A stretch of DNA of 35,606 nt from an uncultured Bacteroidota bacterium (lineage in GTDB: Bacteria > Bacteroidota > Bacteroidia > Chitinophagales > Chitinophagaceae), in assembly GCA_903926855.1 (NCBI GenBank), contig CAIYKV010000148.1, positions 1-35,606 of the forward strand. The letters run 5' to 3'. How positions within the stretch are numbered: the stretch's first letter is position 1; every line of letters starts with the position of its first letter. Below are positions 1 to 7,473 of the stretch, piece by piece. The notes below the pieces were generated by a model. That model did not search any database, was not told the origin of the DNA, and worked only from the letters and a program-made list of their open reading frames with translations. Both the position numbers and the translations under genes were made by a program.

Positions 1-533
1 ATTCTTCTTAAAATGGTTTCATGTAATTTGATCTGGCTAAAATCTATAGTATGGTTTTGATTGGGGTCAGTTGGCCCACCTAATCCAAAAATATCTGAAG
101 GATAGGAGATGTATCTGTTGTCTGATATAAAATTATAACCCCCGCCCTTTGACCATATATCAGCGTATAAGGGAAATATGATTTGATTGTACTGTGAGTA
201 GGTTACACTTGTTGAAATAGTTGAAATCTTTGCATCCGGACCCTTATCAGTATAATACCCAATATTTGCGCTGATTAGGCCGGCAAAACCTGTTTGCAAA
301 GTATACCCTGCAGCAGGCAATACGGTTAAAAAATATTTTTGATTTTTGGACTTTGCAATTAGGGAATCATTTTTGGCGCTGTTTCTTTTTCTGCTAAACA
401 AATCTTTCAAATCTTTTTCAGCAACAATGGAATCCTTTTTTTTCGAAATAATTTGTGACGAGTCACTTTGTGAAAATGAGTTAATACAAATAAAAAGAAA
501 CATTATCAATAAAGACCTTGCCAAAATATTCAT
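1..533 (-). CDS. Outer-membrane beta-barrel protein, N-terminal part (cut by window edge)
   Basis: An open minus-strand frame starts at the ATG at 533-531 and runs off the left edge without a stop, giving about 177 residues. Residues 1-22 form a signal peptide (MNILARSLLIMFLFICINSFS) followed by a charged, Lys/Ser/Asp-rich linker. After about residue 70 come alternating polar and aromatic stretches (LPAAGYTLQTGFAGLISANIG, then ITISTS-like strands and IIFPLYADIWSKGGGY) and a YPSDIFGLGG segment. These resemble the first strands of BamA/TamA-type surface-antigen barrels common in Bacteroidota. I see no POTRA domain before the barrel, so this would be a POTRA-less barrel protein. The family call is by resemblance only, and the C-terminal part that would settle it is missing. 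A plus-strand frame at 346-585 is its antisense shadow. Confidence 0.6.
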   Translation of the reverse strand, partial: MNILARSLLIMFLFICINSFSQSDSSQIISKKKDSIVAEKDLKDLFSRKRNSAKNDSLIAKSKNQKYFLTVLPAAGYTLQTGFAGLISANIGYYTDKGPDAKISTISTSVTYSQYNQIIFPLYADIWSKGGGYNFISDNRYISYPSDIFGLGGPTDPNQNHTIDFSQIKLHETILRR

Positions 534-549
534 AACAGGAGCTTTTAAG

Positions 550-556
550 CAAATTA
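550..556 (-). promoter_or_regulatory. Possible -7 box of the left-edge outer-membrane gene
   Basis: TAATTTG on the minus strand, 16 nt before the ATG. It is one base short of the Bacteroidota TAnnTTTG box. The same one-base-short form precedes the genes starting at 22906 and 28266. Confidence 0.25.
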
Positions 557-753
557 GTTTTTTTTGTGATATAAGACAGGAATAATTGCCTGATAAGCTA
601 ATTTATAACTATCTGATTCTTATAGCCACTATGTAATTTTATCATTAACTCTGCTTTTTACGACCTAAATTAGGAATTGGATATAGATAACTTAATTGCG
701 AGACGGTAATGTTACCCGGAATATTTACATTGTAGTAATCTAAAATAGATAGA

Positions 754-1299
754 ATGACCCAAAAAATATCATTTCAACGAAGCGCGAATAAAATAAGCAT
801 TATGATACTTATTTTATTGATATTCAATAGCTTAACTAATTTTGGATATTCTCAAACTACTACTATTATCTTAATCCGTCACGCTGAGAAAGATACAACT
901 GCACCTGGTTCCACCATGATGAAAGCAGACCCGCCTTTATCCGTCGCTGGAAAGCGAAGAGCTGAGAGACTCCCTGATATATTGAAGGATTATCAGCCGG
1001 ATAGTATCTATACAACTAATTATGTAAGAACAAAATCTACTGTTGAGCCCCTGGCCCAAAAGTATCATCTACCCCCCATTCTGTATGATCCCAAAGACCT
1101 AGGCTCACTTGCCGAAAAGCTAATTCATTTAAATGGCAAAACAGTCGTTGTTGCTGGTCATTCCAATACAACACCTATGCTCGTGAACCTGATACTGAAA
1201 GAAAATAAATACGCTAACCTGGAAGATTCTGTATACAACCAGTTTTGGATAATTACCATCGCCAACGGTAAATTGACAGATAAAGTAATCAGTTATTAG
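754..1299 (+). CDS. Histidine phosphatase family protein, exported (SixA/phosphoglycerate-mutase-like)
   Basis: This 181-residue protein belongs to the histidine phosphatase superfamily, which removes phosphate through a phospho-histidine intermediate. The hallmark RHAE is at residues 42-45 (His43 the expected nucleophile), Arg92 sits in YVRTKST, and the second catalytic His136 is in VVVAGHSNTTP. The core is short, as in SixA-like members, without the insertions of phytases. Residues 13-33 form a hydrophobic export signal ending GYSQ, so the enzyme probably acts in the periplasm or is anchored to the inner membrane. The substrate cannot be told. It converges on the gene at 1308-1844 with only 8 nt between the stops. 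The ATG at 754 was chosen because it gives a basic n-region before the hydrophobic core; an internal ATG at codon 17 would remove that region. Confidence 0.85.
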   Translation: MTQKISFQRSANKISIMILILLIFNSLTNFGYSQTTTIILIRHAEKDTTAPGSTMMKADPPLSVAGKRRAERLPDILKDYQPDSIYTTNYVRTKSTVEPLAQKYHLPPILYDPKDLGSLAEKLIHLNGKTVVVAGHSNTTPMLVNLILKENKYANLEDSVYNQFWIITIANGKLTDKVISY

Positions 1300-1307
1300 G
1301 GAATGAA

Positions 1308-1844
1308 TTATTCTGAAGTAATCGATACGGCCTTACTGTAAGGTCCATACAGGAAATCAGGTTCCGATACATAATAACGTTTATCCGTTCTTCTTGAGCG
1401 AAATACATATACATGTCTGAAGGCATTCAACCCCATATCCTGTAGATTGTCTACATAAAGACCCTCATCAAATATATAAAACCCCAATCCCCGGCTTCTC
1501 CTTACAAAAACACAGGGTTTAGTACTCACCACTTCTACTCCATGTTCTACATTTAGCGGGGTTTTACCATAGTCAGGAAGTAACAAATAAACACCCGGGT
1601 CAAACAAAAATATCATCACATCCCCATTTTCGAGGGTTATGGTATTGAATTCATTTGTTGCAAAAAAATACATGGATGGCTTATAATAGAACCAGAAACT
1701 GCCCCCTTCGGCCTTAGTCCATTTGATATCATCACCAGATATTTTAGTCATATCCGGGTGGGCTGCATTCTTTTGCTTAACACTATCTTTAGGTTGCCCA
1801 AAAGCAAGTACCGGAAATACCCATAAAACCAATAGCTTTTTCAT
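1308..1844 (-). CDS. Secreted protein of unknown function
   Basis: A 178-residue protein with a clear signal peptide (MKKLLVLWVFPVLAFGQ) that I do not recognise. The mature part starts with a polar stretch and then has short aromatic-rich strands (FWFYYKPSMYFFATNEFN, VMIFLFDPGVYLLLP, GFYIFDEGLYVD, HVYVFRSRR), which suggests a small all-beta periplasmic or surface fold. A VEHGVEVVSTKPCVFVRRSRGLG segment carries the only cysteine of the mature part. There is no lipobox and no C-terminal sorting domain that I can see. A weak -7-like box (TAGTTTTA, 1867-1874) lies 22 nt upstream. The neighbours give no clear role: a convergent phosphatase, and divergent prfC. The gene is supported by its length, signal peptide and even codon use. 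Confidence 0.7.
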   Translation of the reverse strand: MKKLLVLWVFPVLAFGQPKDSVKQKNAAHPDMTKISGDDIKWTKAEGGSFWFYYKPSMYFFATNEFNTITLENGDVMIFLFDPGVYLLLPDYGKTPLNVEHGVEVVSTKPCVFVRRSRGLGFYIFDEGLYVDNLQDMGLNAFRHVYVFRSRRTDKRYYVSEPDFLYGPYSKAVSITSE

Positions 1845-1866
1845 ACAATATGGGTTTTTGTTAGAC

Positions 1867-1874
1867 TAAAACTA
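1867..1874 (-). promoter_or_regulatory. Possible -7 box for the secreted orphan at 1308-1844
   Basis: TAGTTTTA on the minus strand, seven of eight matches to TAnnTTTG, 22 nt upstream of the ATG. Confidence 0.25.
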
Positions 1875-1987
1875 GCACCATTTCTGACTTTTTGCTACGA
1901 AAATCTCCCATTTATGATGAATGGGCGAACAGGGATTGATGAGGAATAATAAGTAATGGCCGATTATCATTTGCCCCCATTCCCCCT

Positions 1988-1995
1988 TACCTTTG
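1988..1995 (+). promoter_or_regulatory. -7 box of prfC
   Basis: TACCTTTG followed by C, a perfect match to the Bacteroidota -7 consensus. It ends 8 nt before the prfC ATG at 2004, so the transcript would have almost no leader. I see no TTTG at the usual -33 spacing. Its position inside the upstream extension of the frame is one reason to reject the ATG at 1956. Confidence 0.5.
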
Positions 1996-2003
1996 CGGCC
2001 GTT

Positions 2004-3590
2004 ATGAAGTTCGAGAAAGAAATCAACAGGCGTAAAACATTCGCTATTATATCCCACCCGGATGCCGGTAAAACCACTTTAACGGAGAAACTGCTCTTAT
2101 TTGGGGGTGCCATTCAAGTGGCAGGCGCTGTAAAAAGCAATAAAATCAAGAAACATGCTACCAGCGATTTTATGGAAATTGAGCGGCAGAGAGGAATTTC
2201 TGTAGCTACTTCCGTTATGACTTTTGAGTATCAGGATACCCTCATTAATTTATTGGATACTCCCGGTCACAAGGATTTTGCTGAAGATACTTATCGAACC
2301 CTAACCGCTGTTGACAGCGTAATATTGGTGATTGACAGCGTAAATGGAGTTGAGGCACAAACCAGGCGTTTAATGGAAGTATGTCGTATGCGAGATACTC
2401 CTGTAATCGTATTTATCAACAAAATGGACCGGGACGGAAAAAACCGGTTCGATTTGCTGGAAGAGATTGAAAATGAACTGAAAATATCTTTACACCCCAT
2501 GACCTGGCCCATCAATAGTGGTAAGGAATTTAAAGGGGTATATAACCTGGATAATAAAAGCCTTCGGTTATTTACCGCCAGCACAAAAGCAGAAGAAGAG
2601 GATACCATCGCTATCAGCGAGCTGAATGATTCTCTGCTGGATGCCAAAGTAGGTGAAAGAGATGCCGCTCAATTGCGGGAAGATGTGGAACTGATTGATG
2701 GTGTTTATGGAGAACTGAATGCCAATGATTATTTGAATGGAAAGATAGCCCCTGTATTCTTTGGTAGTGCGGTGAACAATTTTGGCGTAAAAGAAATGCT
2801 GGATACATTCATCCGGATAGCCCCGGTGCCAAGAGACAGAGAAACCTCAACCAGAACTGTTGGGGTGGGAGAGGACAAATTCAGCGGATTTATTTTTAAG
2901 ATCCATGCTAACCTCGATCCCAAACATCGTGATCGGATCGCGTTTATGCGGGTTTGCAGCGGGAAATTTGAGCGTAACAAATATTTTCATCATGTACGTC
3001 TGGATAAGGATATGCGCTTTAGTAATCCCTACAGTTTTATGGCCCGCAGCAAGGATATTATAGAAGATGCCTATGCAGGTGATGTAGTCGGTTTATTTGA
3101 TACGGGTAATTTTAAGATTGGTGATACCCTTACAGAAGGAGAGGATTTTTATTTTATAGGCATCCCAACTTTCTCTCCCGAAATATTCAAAGAATTGGTG
3201 AACAAAGACCCGATGAAAACAAAACAGCTTGAAAAAGGGATCAGCCAGTTAACAGATGAAGGGGTAGCGCAATTGTTTACCCAGTTTGGGGGTAACAAAA
3301 AGATTATTGGTTGTGTAGGTGAATTGCAATTTGAAGTAATACAATATCGCTTATTACAGGAATATGGAGCAGCCTGCGAATTCAGGTCACTTCCTTTCTA
3401 TAAAGCCTGTTGGCTAACCAGCAAAGACGAGAAAAAACTGGAAGAGTTTCTTCGGTTCAAACAACAGAATTCTGCCGAAGACAAAGATGGTCACCCGGTT
3501 TACCTTGCGCAGAGTGAATGGTTTTTAAATACTGAAATCACGAATAACCCGGATATTCATTTTCATTTTTCGAGCGAGATTCATAAATAG
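2004..3590 (+). CDS. prfC: Peptide chain release factor 3
   Basis: A 528-residue translational GTPase that removes RF1/RF2 from the ribosome after peptide release. GTPase motifs are intact: P-loop SHPDAGKTT (residues 17-25), the G2/switch I segment [10 protein letters not shown]3 DTPGHKDF, and G4 NKMD. The N-terminus [20 protein letters not shown] and the segment [13 protein letters not shown] are diagnostic of RF3 rather than EF-G. Length matches the family. The frame is open further upstream to 1956, but those 16 extra codons overlap the promoter box at 1988-1995 and are not family-like, so the ATG at 2004 is preferred. The gene ends with TAG at 3588-3590, directly followed in the same frame by the TTG that appears to start ypdA. 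The two are probably co-transcribed. Confidence 0.96.
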   Translation: MKFEKEINRRKTFAIISHPDAGKTTLTEKLLLFGGAIQVAGAVKSNKIKKHATSDFMEIERQRGISVATSVMTFEYQDTLINLLDTPGHKDFAEDTYRTLTAVDSVILVIDSVNGVEAQTRRLMEVCRMRDTPVIVFINKMDRDGKNRFDLLEEIENELKISLHPMTWPINSGKEFKGVYNLDNKSLRLFTASTKAEEEDTIAISELNDSLLDAKVGERDAAQLREDVELIDGVYGELNANDYLNGKIAPVFFGSAVNNFGVKEMLDTFIRIAPVPRDRETSTRTVGVGEDKFSGFIFKIHANLDPKHRDRIAFMRVCSGKFERNKYFHHVRLDKDMRFSNPYSFMARSKDIIEDAYAGDVVGLFDTGNFKIGDTLTEGEDFYFIGIPTFSPEIFKELVNKDPMKTKQLEKGISQLTDEGVAQLFTQFGGNKKIIGCVGELQFEVIQYRLLQEYGAACEFRSLPFYKACWLTSKDEKKLEEFLRFKQQNSAEDKDGHPVYLAQSEWFLNTEITNNPDIHFHFSSEIHK

Positions 3591-4574
3591 TTGCAAAAAA
3601 GGGATTACGATATTATCATTGTTGGAGCAGGACCTATCGGCCTTGCCTGTGCTTTGGAAGCAACAGCCAAAGGGCTTAGCTATCTAATTATCGAGAAAGG
3701 AACCCTGGTCAATTCGCTTTACCATTACCCGGATAATATGACTTTCTTTTCCACATCGGAAAGACTGGAAATAGGGGGCATTCCTTTTGTAAGCAATCTC
3801 GCTAAGCCAACCAGAAATGAGGCATTGGAATATTACAGAAGGGTAGCGGTATCGGCTTCTTTACAAATTCATCTGTTTGAAGAAGTGATGGAAATGAACA
3901 GGAAAGATCATCTTTTTATCATTACTACAACCAGGCAGATATATAAAGCCACCAATATCATTATTGCATCCGGGTTTTATGGAATTCCTTTTCTGCTCAA
4001 TATACCCGGAGAGAACCTGCCTAAAGTAACACACTATTATAAGGATCCCCATTTTTATGCATTTCAAAAAGTGGTGGTGATTGGTGCCAATAATTCTGCC
4101 GTAGATGCTGCATTGGAAACCTGGCGTAAAGGTGCTGAGGTAACCATGGTAATTAAAACGGGTGAAATTGGGGAGAGGGTGAAATATTGGGTAAGACCTG
4201 ATATCATTAATAGAATCAAAGAAGGTGCCATCAAAGCCTATTTTCATTCATCTGTTACCGAAATAAAAGAGCATGAAATAGTGGTGCAGACACCGGAGGG
4301 AAGCATCTTATTACCAAATGATCGGGTGATTGCCATGACGGGATACCAGCCTGATCTGGATTTTCTTCAAAAAGCAGGGGTTCATTTATCGGAGGACGAA
4401 ATCAGAAAACCTGTGTATAATTCAGATACACATGAAACCAATATCAAGGGACTGTACCTGGCCGGAGTCATTTGTGGTGGAATGGACACACATAGCCTGT
4501 TTATAGAAAATTCAAGAGAACATGCCAGTAAAATACTCTCACATATTGCTTCAAATAAGGGGTTAGAAAGATGA
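3591..4574 (+). CDS. ypdA: YpdA-family bacillithiol disulfide reductase
   Basis: A 327-residue FAD/NADPH oxidoreductase of the YpdA (Bdr) family, which reduces oxidised bacillithiol back to the thiol. The FAD Rossmann motif is VGAGPIGLACALEA (about residues 11-24) and the NADPH motif is VVIGANNSAVDAALETWRKGAEVTMV (near 160-185). The C-terminal GLYLAGVICGGMDTHSLFIENSREHA fits the family, which lacks the CxxC of true thioredoxin reductases; none is present here. The start is TTG at 3591: no ATG occurs before about codon 45, and the FAD motif begins at residue 8. The frame abuts the prfC stop with no spacer and is in phase with it. Its stop overlaps the next gene as ATGA. The presence of bshC at 12890-14500 supports the bacillithiol role. 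Confidence 0.88.
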   Translation: MQKRDYDIIIVGAGPIGLACALEATAKGLSYLIIEKGTLVNSLYHYPDNMTFFSTSERLEIGGIPFVSNLAKPTRNEALEYYRRVAVSASLQIHLFEEVMEMNRKDHLFIITTTRQIYKATNIIIASGFYGIPFLLNIPGENLPKVTHYYKDPHFYAFQKVVVIGANNSAVDAALETWRKGAEVTMVIKTGEIGERVKYWVRPDIINRIKEGAIKAYFHSSVTEIKEHEIVVQTPEGSILLPNDRVIAMTGYQPDLDFLQKAGVHLSEDEIRKPVYNSDTHETNIKGLYLAGVICGGMDTHSLFIENSREHASKILSHIASNKGLER

Positions 4575-5080
4575 TTTTATTTGAAACGGAAAGATTATAT
4601 GTTCGGAGGTATCGGTCGGATGATGAAGAATCTTTTTTTAGAATCAATGGGGATGAAGAAGTTGTTCGCTTTATCAGACCGGTAAAAAGCAGAACAGAAA
4701 GTAATGCGTTTCTTCACGAAAATATCAAGGTATACAAGGAAGGATCGGTTATTGGACGGTTTGCAGCATGCGAAAAAAGAACGGATAAACTGATAGGTAC
4801 TTTTTCATTTTTGTATTTATCAGGAGAAACCGATTTTCATCTTGGGTATGCTTTATTACGGGAAGAATGGGGAAAAGGATATGCGACCGAATTAACCAAA
4901 CAGGGAATTGCCTATTTTTTTGAGAAAACAGCTCATGGTGGCGTGTATGCAATCACTGCAACGGAAAATAGTGCTTCTCAGAACGTTTTACTGAAGTCGG
5001 GATTTATAAAAAAAGAACCCACAGAAAATTACGGCAAAGCAATCGACCTGTTTTATAAGGAAAGAAACCCCAAAGTGTAA
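4571..5080 (+). CDS. GNAT N-acetyltransferase, RimJ/RimL-like
   Basis: A 169-residue acetyl-CoA-dependent transferase of the RimJ/RimL/Acetyltransf_3 type. The N-terminus LFETERLYVRRYRSDDEESFFRI is the typical first strand. LGYALLREEWGKGYATELTKQGIAYFF contains the acetyl-CoA pyrophosphate-binding segment (here EEWGKGYATE), and AITATENSASQNVLLKSGF is the usual C-terminal NxxSxxVLxKxGF-type signature. The substrate, whether a ribosomal protein N-terminus or a small molecule, cannot be read from the sequence. The start ATG overlaps the ypdA stop (ATGA at 4571-4574), which implies translational coupling and a prfC-ypdA-GNAT operon. A 56-nt gap with its own promoter-like box separates it from rimO. 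Confidence 0.87.
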   Translation: MILFETERLYVRRYRSDDEESFFRINGDEEVVRFIRPVKSRTESNAFLHENIKVYKEGSVIGRFAACEKRTDKLIGTFSFLYLSGETDFHLGYALLREEWGKGYATELTKQGIAYFFEKTAHGGVYAITATENSASQNVLLKSGFIKKEPTENYGKAIDLFYKERNPKV

Positions 5081-5119
5081 GGAATATTTCCCTCTAAAAG
5101 GATAATCAAAGCTTATTTG

Positions 5120-5127
5120 TATTTTTA
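5120..5127 (+). promoter_or_regulatory. -7-like box of rimO
   Basis: TATTTTTA directly preceded by TTTG (5116-5119) and followed by C, 9 nt before the rimO ATG. The same extended sequence, TTTGTATTTTTRC or nearly so, precedes bshC and pdxJ. Confidence 0.4.
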
Positions 5128-5136
5128 CAACTTACT

Positions 5137-6456
5137 ATGAAATCAAAAACGCTTAAAAAGGATAAGGTGAATATCATTACACTGGGTTGCAGTAAAAACC
5201 TGGTGGATAGTGAGGTGCTGAGCGGTCAGTTGGCAGCGAATGATATTCAGGTGGTGCATGAGAACACAAAACTCGATCATAATATCTCCGTGGTAAATAC
5301 CTGTGGTTTTATTGATAAGGCAAAAGAAGAAAGTATCAACACAATTCTGGATCAACTGGAATTAAAACGCAGGGGAAAACTGGATAAAGTATATGTTACG
5401 GGTTGCCTGAGTGAAAGATATCGTGCCGATCTGGAATTGGAAATGCCCGAAGTAGATGCATGGTTTGGTACACTGGAACTGCCATTGATACTAAAACAGT
5501 TTGATGCTGATTACAAGACTGAATTATTGGGAGAAAGATTATTGAGTACCCCCAAACACTATGCCTACCTTAAAATCAGTGAAGGTTGTAATCGTACCTG
5601 TTCCTTTTGTGCCATCCCTTTGATGAGAGGTACACATATCAGCAAACCAATAGAAGAACTGGTTACAGAAGCAGAGGGCCTGGTTAGAAAAGGGGTGAAA
5701 GAAATCATGCTGATTGCACAGGAACTAACCTATTACGGACTGGATATCTATAAAAAAAGAGAACTACCAAAATTATTGCATGCGTTGGCAGATGTGAAAG
5801 GTATTGAGTGGATTCGATTGCATTATGCCTATCCCAGTAAGTTTCCATTAGAGATATTGGATGTTATGCGCGAAAGGGATAATATTTGTAAATACCTGGA
5901 TATGCCTCTTCAGCATGCCAGTGATAATATGCTAAAAGCCATGCGCAGGAATATTACCCGCGCAGAAATGACTGAATTAATTCATTCGATCAGAGAAAAG
6001 GTCCCAGGTATTTGCCTGCGAACAACCTTAATTGCAGGCTTTCCGGGTGAAACGGAGAAAGATGTGGAAGAACTAAAAGAATTTTTATTGGAGCACCGTT
6101 TTGACAGGGTGGGGATTTTCAATTATAGTCACGAAGAAAATACATCAGCCTACGACCTGGTAGACGATGTGCCTGCGGAAGAAAAAGCCCTTCGCGCCCA
6201 GGAAATTATGGAAGTACAGCAGGAAATCAGCTACGAAAAAAACCAGGAAAAGATTGGCAAAATTTTTAAAGTGCTCATCGACAAAAAAGAAGCAGGCAGA
6301 TACCTTGGTCGCACAGAATTTGACAGTGTGGAAGTAGACAATGAAGTGGTTATCCACTCCACTAAAAAACTACCCATCGGAGAATTCGTTAACGTCCGCA
6401 TCACCAAAGCCTATGATTACGATTTGGAAGGAGAGGTTGTACTTGAAATAAAATAA
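5137..6456 (+). CDS. rimO: Ribosomal protein uS12 methylthiotransferase
   Basis: A 439-residue radical-SAM enzyme that adds a methylthio group to the conserved aspartate of ribosomal protein S12. Three domains are visible. The N-terminal UPF0004 domain has cluster cysteines at Cys18 (TLGCSKN), Cys56 (NTCGF) and Cys90 (TGCLSERY). The radical-SAM core has Cys151, Cys155 and Cys158 (CNRTCSFC). A C-terminal TRAM domain covers roughly residues 373-439. LGCSKNLVDSE and the FNYSHEENTSAYDL segment favour RimO over the tRNA-modifying MiaB. All six cluster cysteines are present, so the enzyme should be active. It follows the GNAT gene by 56 nt, with a -7-like box between them, so it can be transcribed alone. 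Confidence 0.95.
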   Translation: MKSKTLKKDKVNIITLGCSKNLVDSEVLSGQLAANDIQVVHENTKLDHNISVVNTCGFIDKAKEESINTILDQLELKRRGKLDKVYVTGCLSERYRADLELEMPEVDAWFGTLELPLILKQFDADYKTELLGERLLSTPKHYAYLKISEGCNRTCSFCAIPLMRGTHISKPIEELVTEAEGLVRKGVKEIMLIAQELTYYGLDIYKKRELPKLLHALADVKGIEWIRLHYAYPSKFPLEILDVMRERDNICKYLDMPLQHASDNMLKAMRRNITRAEMTELIHSIREKVPGICLRTTLIAGFPGETEKDVEELKEFLLEHRFDRVGIFNYSHEENTSAYDLVDDVPAEEKALRAQEIMEVQQEISYEKNQEKIGKIFKVLIDKKEAGRYLGRTEFDSVEVDNEVVIHSTKKLPIGEFVNVRITKAYDYDLEGEVVLEIK

Positions 6457-6493
6457 GAAAAAACAATAATTCAAAGAATATATTATTCTTCTT

Positions 6494-6514
6494 AAAAGCC
6501 AAAAGCCAAAAGCC
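6494..6514 (+). repeat. Three tandem copies of AAAAGCC
   Basis: The heptamer AAAAGCC is present three times head to tail at 6494-6500, 6501-6507 and 6508-6514. The array abuts the promoter-like box CAAATTTG at 6514-6521, upstream of the hydroxyproline deaminase gene. It therefore lies where the -33/-7 spacer would be. Confidence 0.8.
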
Positions 6515-6521
6515 AAATTTG
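6514..6521 (+). promoter_or_regulatory. Possible -7 box for the deaminase/dehydrogenase pair
   Basis: CAAATTTG followed by C, seven of eight matches to TAnnTTTG, 21 nt before the ATG at 6543. Two other genes of this cluster also have seven-of-eight boxes about 20 nt upstream. Confidence 0.3.
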
Positions 6522-6542
6522 CATCACCCATAAATAAAACCT

Positions 6543-7463
6543 ATGCCCATCGAATGGAAAGGAGTAATTCCTGCACTCACTACTAAGTTTACAGCAGATG
6601 ACAAACTCGATCTGCCTCTGTTTGAAAAGAACCTGCAATTTCAGCTTGATGCCGGGATAAATGGTATTGTACTGGGAGGTACTTTAGGAGAAGCCAGTGT
6701 ATTAACAACCGGTGAAAAAGAAACACTGGTAAAATTTGCTATTAATAAAGTGGCAGGGAAAGTGCCCGTGATCCTGAATATCGCAGAAGGAAGTACTGCT
6801 GAAGCTTTGAACCAGGCTTCTTTGGCAGCTAAATGGGGGGCAGATGGTTTGATGATATTACCGCCAATGCGGTACAAAAGTGATCATAGGGAAACGGTCA
6901 CTTATTTTACTACTGTGGCACAATCAACAGATTTGCCCATAATGATTTATAATAACCCCGTTGATTATAAAATTGAAGTAACCCTGGATATGTTTGCTGA
7001 ATTAGCAAATTATCCTACCATACAAGCCATTAAAGAATCCACACGAGATGTTACGAATGTTACCCGACTGATTAATCGTTTCGGAGATCGCTTCGCCATA
7101 CTTTGCGGGGTTGATCCACTGGCGATGGAAGAATTGCTGCTGGGTGCCCATGGATGGGTGGCTGGTCTGGTATGTGCTTTTCCCAGAGAAACGGTAGCTA
7201 TCTATCGTTTGGTAAAAGCTGGGCATATTGCTGAAGCAACCGCTATTTATCGTTGGTTTATGCCTTTGTTGGAATTAGATATTCATCCCAAACTGGTACA
7301 ATATATTAAACTAGCCGAAAAAAAGGCCGGTATTGGATCTGAGGAAGTAAGAGGCCCACGTTTAACCTTGGTGGGTGAAGAGAGAACACGCATTCTAAAA
7401 GTGATTGATGATGGGATTGCGACAAGACCTGTATTACCGGAATATTTACATTTAAAGGATTAA
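6543..7463 (+). CDS. DapA-superfamily lyase, probable 1-pyrroline-4-hydroxy-2-carboxylate deaminase
   Basis: A 306-residue member of the dihydrodipicolinate synthase/N-acetylneuraminate lyase family. The expected residues of the class I aldolase barrel are visible: Schiff-base Lys164 in IKES, Tyr136 in IMIYNNPV, and a GGTLGE substrate loop at 45-50 in place of the usual GTTGE. It is not a typical DapA: the loop differs, and the gene sits with a Hyp epimerase, a D-amino-acid dehydrogenase and an alpha-ketoglutarate semialdehyde dehydrogenase. In that pathway a DapA-family enzyme removes water and ammonia from pyrroline-4-hydroxy-2-carboxylate to give alpha-ketoglutarate semialdehyde. The specific function is inferred from context; the family is certain. 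Only 10 nt separate it from the dehydrogenase gene, so the two form an operon. Confidence 0.83.
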   Translation: MPIEWKGVIPALTTKFTADDKLDLPLFEKNLQFQLDAGINGIVLGGTLGEASVLTTGEKETLVKFAINKVAGKVPVILNIAEGSTAEALNQASLAAKWGADGLMILPPMRYKSDHRETVTYFTTVAQSTDLPIMIYNNPVDYKIEVTLDMFAELANYPTIQAIKESTRDVTNVTRLINRFGDRFAILCGVDPLAMEELLLGAHGWVAGLVCAFPRETVAIYRLVKAGHIAEATAIYRWFMPLLELDIHPKLVQYIKLAEKKAGIGSEEVRGPRLTLVGEERTRILKVIDDGIATRPVLPEYLHLKD

Positions 7464-7473
7464 TAAAGCCTAC

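Noticed and set aside
346..585. Plus-strand 79-codon frame
   Set aside because: It is antisense to the signal peptide and linker of the left-edge outer-membrane gene, whose minus-strand frame is longer and has clear export features.
1956..2003. Upstream extension of prfC
   Set aside because: The extra 16 codons run across the perfect -7 box at 1988-1995 and are not part of the RF3 family N-terminus.
1872..2057. Minus-strand 61-codon frame
   Set aside because: It overlaps the prfC start and promoter in antisense and has no family-like features.
5137..6456. Calling the radical-SAM gene miaB
   Set aside because: The LGCSKN N-terminus and FNYSHEENTSAY segment are of the RimO type.
6474..6490. 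AAGAATA/TATTCTT stem after rimO as a terminator
   Set aside because: The stem has one G-C pair and no T-tract, so it would be too weak to claim.
6543..7463. Calling the DapA-superfamily gene dapA
   Set aside because: The GGTLGE loop differs from the usual GTTGE, and the neighbours are all hydroxyproline catabolic genes rather than lysine genes.
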